A stretch of 64,000 bases of DNA from Tribonema minus. Its lineage: Eukaryota; Sar; Xanthophyceae; Tribonematales; Tribonemataceae. The position numbers and the translations under genes were made by a program. The DNA lies in NCBI GenBank assembly GCA_017506865.1, contig JAFCMP010000005.1, positions 248,001 to 312,000 of the forward strand, in the 5' to 3' direction. The notes below the pieces were generated by a model that saw only the letters and a program-made list of their open reading frames with translations, did not search any database and was not told where the DNA came from. Positions 34,189 through 42,824 of this stretch are shown in pieces (position 1 is the stretch's first letter; every line of letters starts with the position of its first letter).

Positions 34189-36639
34189 ATGGCGGGCGAC
34201 AAGCGTGTTACCTACACCAGGCGGCATGCGTATGCCACCGCCTCCAACAAAATCAAGGTGGTGAGGACACCGGGGGGGAAGCACGTGGCGCACTACCGCA
34301 AGAAGAAGGCCAATGGCCCTAAGTGCGGGGACTGCAAAATCGCTCTGCCGGGGGTGAGTGCAGCAGTTGCTGCGCGCTAACTGCAATGCCGAATGCTACA
34401 TTACTGCTACGCTGTTGTGGGCTAGCTATAAGATTAGAATGCATGGCGGCATACACTGCATTTTCTGGTACAGAGCTCCAGCAACATCGGTATCGAAGAA
34501 AGGGGGTGCCAGCACCAGTGCAGCCTGCTGTGCTCTGCGACGGCTGCAACACCGAGTGCTTCATTGCTGCTGTCCAGTCTAGGGCCAGCTACGGGCTCAA
34601 AATCTACGATAGCATAGGAATATACATGATTGAGGGCTGCAGCGCCATGTAATATTGAAGCAAGGGGTGCCAGCATCATTTCCAAGCGAGGGACTCCAAG
34701 CGGCAGCGCAGCTGTATGCCCCGCGTGCTGCCAAGTCGCCTGGTAGCTGGATCCATCGCAACGACAGCTATTCAATCAGCAGCAATATATTGCCCCTCCC
34801 GGAAATGAAACATAAAAACAGCAGCAGCAGCAGGAGGGCGCTGCTGCAGGCTCCGTGGCAGCGAGGCAGCAGCACCTGTGTGGTGCCACCATATGACTCT
34901 GGCCGCCGCAGGCACCACCTGTGCATGCCCAACCCGAACTTCAACCCTAGGTATGCAAGTATGTATGCCGTCCTCCACTCAGAGCGTGACACTCAGCAAG
35001 CTATTGCGCGCTTGTTGAAGGCAAACTGCTCAAGACCGCAGCAGTGCACAGATCAGCCTGTACAGTGGTGATGACCGTTGACTGATGCAGGTGGCGGAGT
35101 TGATCCTAACCCTAGCCCTAGGTTTTCACACGAACACCAGGCGGAGCCAGCGTGTTGCGCGCACAGCGGCTAGTGCTGTTGGGCATTGTCATGCCGTTGC
35201 AGAGTCGTGTTCCGGGCTGCTGCGGCAGAAAGTGCGAGTGGCAGAGTGGCAGTTTCATTGAGTCGGGGTCAAAAGCCTCTCGAAGGTTGACAAGACAGGC
35301 TAGGCTACCTGCAGTCTTAGACAGCAGCACTTGGCAGTGGACACGAGAATGACACACATATGTACATTTGTCTCACGCCAGATGATCCTTCATTTTCAGC
35401 GTGAGGCCACATGATTGTAAGCTTCATTGGTGCTATTTACTTGTGAGCTGCTCCAACGTAACGCCTATTTCAGTGGCGCAATTGCTGCACTGGGCGAACA
35501 AACGACCTACGAAGGCAGGCCAGCCAGAGGCCAGGCTCACTACCCCCTCCAAACCCAACACAGGCGCAGCCTCACCCTAACCCTAAACCAAAATTCAACC
35601 TCAAAACCTAACCTAAGGTACGATGCTTAGCAGCGCTCAGCATTGAAAACGTCGCGTACCGGTCTGCGCGCTCACTCGTGCTCGCCGCAGCGCTGCGCCA
35701 AGATGCCGCGCTGCCCGTCTGCCGTGCACATTACCACATCCCGTGCGTGCACGTGCGCACGGAACACTGCGCCTGCACCGCAAACAGCATCGGTGCAGCG
35801 CAGGAGACCTGATTGCGCGAGCAGGCGGTCGTGCGCCTCCTTTGAAAACCCATCCACAAATCGCTGCAATGTTGCTGCGCGGACTGAAGGCGCAGCGGTT
35901 CATGCCTGCTGATCGCTGCCACGCACGTGTACGCATGCAGCAGACCCCGCATGCCATGCACCTCTAGAACGCCTGCTATGCATTTCAGCTTGACAGAGTC
36001 CATAGCCTGTCCTTACCCCCCCTCCCCCCCCTCGTTGCGCGCTCTAGTTCATGCCTGCTGATCGCTGCCACGCGCGCGCGCACAGATTGCGTGCGTGTGC
36101 CCCAAAGCACGCACAAGACTTCGAAGCGGCGCGGAAAGACGGTGCTGTGCGCGTCTGAAACTCCGACAACCAAATGTTAATTGCAGCGAGCGTTGCGGAG
36201 TCCGTGTGGCTCCCCCCCCCCCCCCCCCCCCCCCTCCCCCCCCCCTCGTTGCACGCTCCAATCCACAACTGCAGATCGCGTGCCTGCGCCCCAAGGAGTA
36301 CAAGAATCTGAAGCGGCGCAAGAAGACCGTCTCGCGCGCCCCTAACACTTCAAAAACCTTATACATGCATTTCAGCGCTACAGAATCCGTGGCTCACACC
36401 CCCCCGTCGTTGCATGCTCTAATTCGCGCCTGCTGATCGCTGCCACGCCGCAGATCGCGTGCCTGCGCCCCAAGGAGTACAAGAACCTGAAGCGGCGCGA
36501 GAAGACGGTCTCGCGCGCGTACGGCGGCTCGCGCTGCGCGGCGTGCGTGCGCCAGCGCGTCGTGCGCGCCTTCCTCATCGAGGAGCAGAAGATCGTCAAG
36601 AAGCTGCTCGCGGAGAAGATCAAGGGCAAGGCCAAGTGA
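34189..36639 (+). CDS. RPL34: Large-subunit ribosomal protein eL34
   Basis: Exons 34189-34353 and 36454-36639 encode 116 residues, the usual size. It is a component of the cytosolic 60S ribosome. Exon 1 gives [20 protein letters not shown] and the first zinc pair KCGDC; exon 2 gives [20 protein letters not shown] and the second pair CAAC, then the basic tail KIKGKAK. The ATG follows a CAG directly, implying a leader intron. The 2.1-kb intron is long for a ribosomal gene and carries three earlier, decayed copies of the start of exon 2 plus a long C tract (about 36211-36246). Confidence 0.97.
35104..35617. repeat. Telomere-like tracts in the eL34 intron
   Basis: CCTAACCCTAGCCCTAGG at 35104-35120 and CACCCTAACCCTAAACC with further AACCT units at 35577-35617. 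Confidence 0.65.
35885..36350 (+). repeat. Acceptor-side exon copies before eL34 exon 2
   Basis: The start of exon 2 ([20 protein letters not shown]) recurs at 36275 almost intact behind CTGCAG, at 36086 behind CACAG with many changes, and very weakly near 35941. All units also share the upstream intron phrase CTGCTGATCGCTGCCACGC. Spacing is 179 and 189 bp. Confidence 0.92.
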
Positions 36640-37155
36640 GCGCACCGCAGCAGCCCTAGGGCTAGGGCTTGCGCATGAGCCTCGGGAGGGGGGGCGGGCG
36701 GAAATGCCAGAGGGGGCGGCGGCGGCGAGGGCGGAATGCGGATTCAACGCTGCTGAGCAGTGCTGCAGATGCCGTGCTGTTTTGACGCAGGGGGGGCTTT
36801 GGGGGCCGCTTTCGTGCGGTACCTCCCCCCCCCCCCTCCCCCCCCTCGGGTCCGCAGCTGCACCCCCTTTGCGCTGTTCTTGGACCCCCAGCCTAATATC
36901 TACACCACCGTTGCCAAACAAGACTTGCGTGACGCGCTGCTCGTGTGGTGTGTCGTGTGCCCTGCGCGTGGTGTATCGCTGCTGTCTTTGGGCGTGACGA
37001 CTGCTTCGTGCGCGGCAGCAGCAGTCTGGCGGGCGCTGGCAATCGTTATCATGCACAAACTTGGCTCGCCACGTTCTGCTTGCTGTTACTACCACTTGCT
37101 TTTGCATTGCATGTTTTTCACGTGTCTCCCGCTGCTGCATAGCTTTTTTGTCTAG
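36640..37155. other. eL34 3' flank, no gene recognised
   Basis: Directly after the stop is a CCCTAGGGCTAGGGCT palindrome-like stretch and then a C-rich run (36825-36850). No exon recognised. Confidence 0.4.
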
Positions 37156-37395
37156 GTGTCCCGGGGGTCATTGGGGCTGCCGATCGCAAGCGAGCACGCC
37201 AATCGCTACTACTTTAGGATTCTTGGTCTCACAGAGCAAGCAACCGATACAAGTCATGGCATGTTCAGTAAGATGCTTTGCCCTGTTGTCTTGTTTTCAT
37301 CCCAACGCGAAGTCTGTCCTGGATGTGGACATCAGGACACATCAGCACATGTTCTGATCAAAGTGCCCGGCGTCGCCGCCCTCAAAAACTAAAGA
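37156..37395 (+). pseudogene. Possible LINE reverse-transcriptase C-terminal remnant
   Basis: The frame ends with CPGCGHQDTSAHVLIKVPGV, which resembles the CxxCG..DTxxHVLxxCP motif found after the reverse transcriptase in many non-LTR retrotransposons; the last Cys is Val here. No reverse-transcriptase core is present upstream, so this is at most a fragment. It ends at TAA just before the inverted-repeat element. Confidence 0.4.
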
Positions 37396-38030
37396 CATGC
37401 ACACAGTGTACTTTTTATTAATTCTCGCTCAGGGCGCGAAAAAGCCCAGATGATGGTCTAACTTGATGCTGCTGGGTACTATATAATCAAGTAACGTCGA
37501 TTAACGCAGCTGCCATTTGGCGATGTGGTTTGAAAAGTGAGTGTCAATGCGCATTGAGACACCTTGTCGCAAGGCACGTGTAGATTCTGGTAGCGGACTT
37601 GACATCAGCCATCTGGGCTTTGGGCGCCCTTTTACACAAATCATCTGATGTACTTGTGCTCAGCTTGTATATGCGGTCCTCAAAAAAGTGCATCAAGTAC
37701 CACATGAAGTGGTACCCAAGCTCGTTAACGCCGAAAGGCGTGGCAGCGAATGCGGCTGGTTTGGTGGGTGGGCTGGGCTGCAGGGCTTGCAGGAGCTAGC
37801 ACCAGCGGCCCCCAGGTGATGCCAGCGTGCGTAGCCCCTTCGAGAGAACTTCAAACGTGTGGTGGTGTCTCGGAAGCCCTGGCTGGCGTGCGGAGGAGGG
37901 ACAGGGAGCGGCTTGGCGTGCTTGGAGAGCAAGCGGAGTCGGCTGCACGCCACGGCACCAACCACAAGTTACTAGCAGCGGTAAATGGCAATATCTTGTC
38001 AGGCTTGCAGCCTGCGGTGAGCCGTGACCT

Positions 38031-38680
38031 CGCTCATCAAGGAGGCGATGCTTTACTTAGTTATATAGCCTTTCTCTCTAGCGTCAGCGCCTGGCGCCCA
38101 GTGACTCCCTCTGCTTATCTCTATGATATCGGGGTTCACGTAGATAGCCACAATCTCCAGTTCAGGGCCCATCATGGTGACCTTGGCCTGCATGAAAACT
38201 TTGAGATGGAGTCTGCGTGGAGCTGGGTGGCCCTTAGAAGGGTCTGTCTGTGGGGGGAGAGTCTTGCAGCTTTGTTTGGTATCCCTGCTAGTGTGTGGGG
38301 GACAGTCGCTTGCGGATGCTTTGTTGGGGGTGATATGGGAGGCCCGGTGAACCACCGTCCCGCTCATCAAGGAGGCGATGCTTTGCTTAGTTATATAGCC
38401 TTTCTTTCTAGCGTCAGCGCCTGGCGCCCAGTGACTCCCTCTGCTTATCTTTATGATATCGGGGTTCACGTAGATAGCCACAATCTCCAGTTCAGGGCCC
38501 ATTATGGTGACCTTGGCCTGCATGAAAACTTTGAGATGGAGTCTGCGTGGAGCTGGGTGGCCCTAAGACGGGTCTGTCTGTGGGGGGAGAGTCTTGCAGC
38601 TTTGTTTGGTATCCCTGCTAGTATGTGGGGGACAGTCGCTTGCGGGTGCTTTGTTGGGGGTGATGTGGGGGGCGGGGTGT
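38031..38680. repeat. Tandem duplication, 330 bp x 2, inside the TIR element
   Basis: Copies 38031-38360 and 38361 to about 38680 are some 97 percent identical; the period is 110 codons. Minus-strand peptide VTMMGPELEIVAIYVNPDI resembles the LxIVxVYxxP strand of LINE-type endonucleases, seen in both copies and open between them. The plus strand is also open for 321 codons. Which strand, if either, was coding is uncertain; the minus strand is favoured by the endonuclease-like pattern. Confidence 0.85.
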
Positions 38681-38742
38681 GGCGTGCAAGCTTTGCATGC
38701 TACATCCAAGAGTGAGAACAAGGCGACACACCTACAACATGG

Positions 38743-38779
38743 CATTTCCACAGCCACAAGTGGAATATAATAAAAGTAC
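38743..38779 (+). repeat. 37-bp sequence with exact inverted copy at 46889-46925
   Basis: Begins CATTTCCACAGCCACAAG and ends AAAAGTAC, just inside the right end of the TIR element. Its exact reverse complement occurs 8 kb away, so it is part of a dispersed element. Confidence 0.95.
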
Positions 38780-38846
38780 CAAATCAGCTAGATGCCATTC
38801 ATCTGGGCTTTTTCGCGCCCTGAGCGAGAATCGATCAAAAGTACCA

Positions 38847-41800
38847 AATCAGGTCACCCGCTAGCCTCTGTTCCTTGTGCTTTGCTGCCCTGAATCAGGC
38901 AGGGTTTAGTCAATCTGCAATGCTTGCAATTGTCCACAGTACTGTATGCTGGCTGCCATATGTTTAAAAGCTGCCACTGCTTCACAATGCGATAAACGCA
39001 ACACAAGCATACTGCGTCAAGATGTTCGCCAGTTGCAGGTTGTGCTGCACGCATTCACCAGTCGCCCATGACTTGCGTTGACGGTCGTTGCAATCAACAC
39101 AAGCCTTCAGTAGCCAAGATCATACTTCGAAGTGCTAGCAGTGCTAGAGCGATGCAAGGACTGGCACATGGTGATATTTGTGCTGAGTCTGGTGCTTCAT
39201 ACACTTCTTTGCGAACCATACCTTCAAGTATGTGCGCCGTTGCAAGGGCAGAGAGGCGTTGCTTGCTGGCGCATTTTGCACGCAAGAGACCAGTCGACTC
39301 ACTTATGACGCCAGCGTCCAGAGCATACCAGAACCTGGGCAGCCAATGTCATCTTTGGTCAGGCTTTAGCCCAGTTGTCTTTGGTCAAGCTCAACAAGCA
39401 CTTGGCGAGCATTGACAAAACCATTCACCGCGGTCCACAAGCATGATGATGGAATGTACCGCGCAGTGTATACAAGCTGCGGCATGGTACTATCATTCAA
39501 GCATACAGAAACTGCAGAGCACTTCAGGTGGAGCAACCAGCTCGGCCCAGGTTACTCACATACAATATCTTTTTTTTAATGCTGCTGGTGACAACTCGTC
39601 ACCGACAACACCCTGACAACTGTGCGGTGCTTGTATGACACGCCCGTGAACGGTTGTCTGTTGCAAGTGGCAGGCTGTGTGCGCGAAGGCGCCAAGATCA
39701 GCCGCAAAATCACACGCTCTATCGAGTCCTATATACAGAGCTCGTGCAAGGCCATGCGCATTCACGAAGTGCATGGAGTGCAACATGCTTGGGTGCTCTG
39801 CGGGCAGCAGCAACCTATGTCAGGCAGAACGCACCAGTTCTGACACAACGCATTATGGTGACATCGTGCACAACTTGATCACATAACAACGAGCATCCAC
39901 CCGCAGGTGCAACATGGAAAAGCAACACAAGCGCATGTGGCAAGGACGTAGACACAGACTTCCCGCTCCAAGATGTTCCTGTCCTCTTGGCATTACATTA
40001 CAAGCGCCGGTCAGCATGCTGCAAATGATCCTGACTTGATGACCACCGTCTGATGGCGTTGAGCTGAGTGCTTTGCACGCGGTGCGGCGTGCCCACTGTT
40101 GCTGCGCACGTGACCGGTGCAGATTTGCAGCCTGTGAGAAAGTCCGAGATGCAGCAGAGCAACATTGATTGCAATGTCAGCAATGGCCATCCACTGCAAA
40201 GCTCAATGACAAGAGCGTACTTTCAAGAAAGATCAAACAAAGGTACAGTTGCAAAGGCAGAGCTTGAGCTGGTGTTGTCAGAGGACATTCCGCAGATGCT
40301 CAAGTCGCGAGCTTGGGGGTAGGGAAAATGGCCCTCTTGTTGGCCAACGGGTACGCAGCGCAAGAGACCGTCACCAAGGCGCCGGAGCTTGACACCAAGA
40401 CAATTGCGCACAACGAGGGCATGCGCGCGCGTACGCCTGCCGCCGCGTACGCCTGCTAAAGGTATCAAGCTCCGACGCCTCGATGACTGTCACTGGAACC
40501 GCGTACCCGTGGGCCAACAGGCGGGCCTTCCCCCTACCCCACAGCTGGCGACCTCTTCACAGACTGTGACGCAATGCAATTCACCGATGCTGTGCGCCTA
40601 CGAGCCTACTGTTCTACAGTAAAGACTGACATCACGACGACAGTGGTTATATAATGTTGCCGCGCTCGGATGAACTGCCTCTGCAAGGGGCCGCGGGGAC
40701 AACGCGGGGGTGCACATTTTGAACGCCCCCGCCCCCGGCCGCCCCCCAATTGCGCAGAGGCGCCGAGCATGCGGCTGTTTGTTTCTTCTGGCTAGCTTTG
40801 AACGGACCGCTGCAAGCGTAGCGTTGGACAGCACCCGGAGGCGAGCCCTGCTTAGCGGTTAGCTGGACTAGCGGAGCCGCATAGTGTGGAGGCAAGTGGA
40901 CTTTGTGAGGTGTTGCCTACTGTCTTGACGCGATGCCAGGACTTGCATGAGGCATCTAGCTCAACTGAGGTTGTCTGTCTTGCATAAATGCTGCTAGGAC
41001 TCGCGTGATGCGCCCTTAAAACTTTAGCAACAGGGACCTCTGTTCAGGTCCGTCAACAACAGTGATGATTCTAATCAGGCGCTGAACCAGGCGCGCCTTG
41101 TTGCAGCGTCTGATTATATGATGCTTTTTAGACATGAGCACACGCAGTACGAGACAGGATGAGAAAAATGGCTGCGGCTTAGGCAGAGCAGTAGCAAATC
41201 TCACCTCGACTACATTGTCGCACCGTCGTGTCGTGTGCAAACTTCAAGAGCCCTGTGCGTGCCCGACTGCCTGAGTGGAGGCGCAAGGACGGCAGGTCTC
41301 ACACAGTTAATGCCGGGCCAGCAGGTCAGACAACATAATGCGGGCGCGACGCGGGCACGGGGCGTCCGTCGATCAGATAGTGGTGCATGTTTTGATCCTC
41401 AAGGTTGGGCTCACGCACATTGCTGTGGCTCGCCGCTTCAGAACAGGTCTATGATGTGTTCCTCATCAACTCGACAACGCCGCCGCGCATGCAGTTACGC
41501 ACAGAAACATTGCGAAAGTCTGACTCGTTCTCACCTGTAAAAAAATTCAGCTGCTGGCTGCGCAGCGTGTGCCTGTGGCGAAGCACTCCTGTGCTTGTAG
41601 CAGTCAGCGACCAATACAGTCGTTGATTGCTTCAACAAGCAGTGTGTGGCTGTGGGACAGAGCGCCTGAGATTGCATGAACACGCAACAAAGAGCACAGA
41701 ATGGTTGTCACGCTTTGCAAACAGCAGCGTTATCGCCACGCGACGCGCGTGCGCACGCCTTGGATCAGTCCATCTAGTAAAAGAAGTCCACACGGCCCGA

Positions 41801-41919
41801 CGAATCGGATGCGACGAGACTAAGCGTCGCTCTCAGAGTAGCTGGTTCGTTTTTTCATCACTTCCAATGCGCGTTGACTGGGCGGTCGACATTACAGTTA
41901 AAGAGAGGAATTGGCGTAC
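38847..41919. other. No gene recognised; contains a long imperfect hairpin
   Basis: Lower GC than the genic parts. The only clear structure is the inverted repeat at 40304-40552. A strong acceptor-like sequence (TTTTTTTACAG on the minus strand, near 41535) could belong to the unknown gene at 41.9-42.6 kb. Confidence 0.4.
40304..40552. repeat. Imperfect inverted repeat, arms about 89 bp, loop about 70 bp
   Basis: Arm 40304-40392 pairs with arm 40463-40552 at roughly 75-80 percent by eye. Both arms, each read on its own outgoing strand, give KLRRLxDxxxxRVPVGQQ-like peptides. A transcript would fold into a long hairpin. It could be a foldback element, an inverted gene fragment or a small-RNA source. 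Confidence 0.8.
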
Positions 41920-42555
41920 CTGGAGCTGAGAGTGCCCTGCTGACCCTGGCTGGTGCTTTCCATGCAGGCACTCATCGATGATGGGATTTGACGACCTGCG
42001 TGCATGACGAGGCGATGGTGTGCAGCGGTGAATGAGGGCTATGCAGCCAAGCAGAGTGGATAGGCACATGCGCTGGTGCTTCAGAAAACTTGGAAAAAAG
42101 TGTCTCCCTAGGGCAGCATGCGCCCATCAGATCTCAAACTTTTGTTGCGTATCATCAGCAGTGTGGAAGGGATTGCAGGGCACGAAACAGGAACCAATCA
42201 CGTACCTCATGAGAGCCAAGTTCGCCTCCGACGATACGTCCTTGACGGCGTGCAGACGCACGGCTGGGATGTGTGTGGTGAGCACCACTGCCTGGCAAAG
42301 ATCCACAGCCAGTAGAGGTCCGTGGGTGACGATGCGGATGGTGGTCACGTCGGGTGGCAGCAGAGGCAAGGCATGCTTTGCCGATGGATCAGCCAGGACT
42401 AGACTTCTGCAGCCGCTGTGCGGTACTCAGGGCATCAGGTCGAATGGTCATCAAATCCACAGCCGCACATCGCGCGGGCCACAGAGCCGGCGCCACTACT
42501 CACCATGGCTGTGGCTGCGTTGCTGTCGCACAGGGAGCAGTGCCACCGCCGGCAT
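41920..42555 (-). CDS. Putative unknown protein, three exons, divergent from VPS29
   Basis: A phase-consistent model: 42504-42555 (ATG 42555), 42206-42425, 41920-41995, with donors CATG|GTGAGT, ATGAG|GTACGT and CTCCAG|GTACGC. The middle exon encodes a GC3-rich, protein-like stretch (LPPDVTTIRIVTHGPLLAVD, then AVVLTTHIPAVRLHAVKDVS). A final exon beginning at the strong acceptor near 41535 would end after about 22 codons. I do not recognise a family. The head-to-head position 270 bp from VPS29 matches the arrangement of the other gene pairs here. Confidence 0.35.
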
Positions 42556-42824
42556 TGGCCAGCATCGTGAGTTTCAAGACATGGTTCGTTCTCGCTGTTG
42601 TGTCCAACCAAACAATTTTGGGAATCCTGCAGTAACCCTTAATATCCACAAAGTAGAAGCCTACATAGTAGTAGCCAGAAGAGAACTATTTGCTGCAGGT
42701 GTGTGAAGTTTTGAAGCTTGAGCTGCAGCCGCCGCTGCGATTGGAGTAAAGCGTGAAGCATTAGCGGCCTTAAATAGTTGCTGCTTCATCGAACTGAGGA
42801 GCTGCTGCGTTGAAAGGGATCACT
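42556..42824. promoter_or_regulatory. VPS29 upstream region, possibly bidirectional
   Basis: 269 bp upstream of the VPS29 ATG, and between the divergent starts if the unknown minus-strand gene is real. Contains GTGAAGTTTTGAAGCTTGAG, another CTTCAA-type cluster. No TATA box seen. Confidence 0.35.

Larger units (their letters stand above)
37408..38846. mobile_element. Element of about 1.44 kb with terminal inverted repeats
   Basis: 37422-37453 and 38799-38830 are perfect 32-bp inverted repeats, each beginning TTCTCGCTCAGGGCGCGAAA. The match extends outward with mismatches to a GTACTTTT end on both sides (about 37408 and 38846). The inside holds a 330-bp tandem duplication and no transposase that I recognise. 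It looks like a non-autonomous DNA element that has captured LINE-like sequence. A related single end lies at 62694-62740. Confidence 0.7.

Noticed and set aside
37750..38715. 321-codon plus-strand open frame over the tandem duplication
   Set aside because: Its length comes from doubling a 110-codon open stretch; the minus strand has the more family-like pattern, so I did not call it a gene.
41395..41535. Possible Sm-like motif (SVRNCMRGG) in a minus-strand frame
   Set aside because: Only a short resemblance, with no Sm1 motif or matching exon phase nearby.
42032..42706. 224-codon plus-strand frame upstream of VPS29
   Set aside because: The opposite strand has better splice signals and codon bias, and this frame ends without joining VPS29 in phase.
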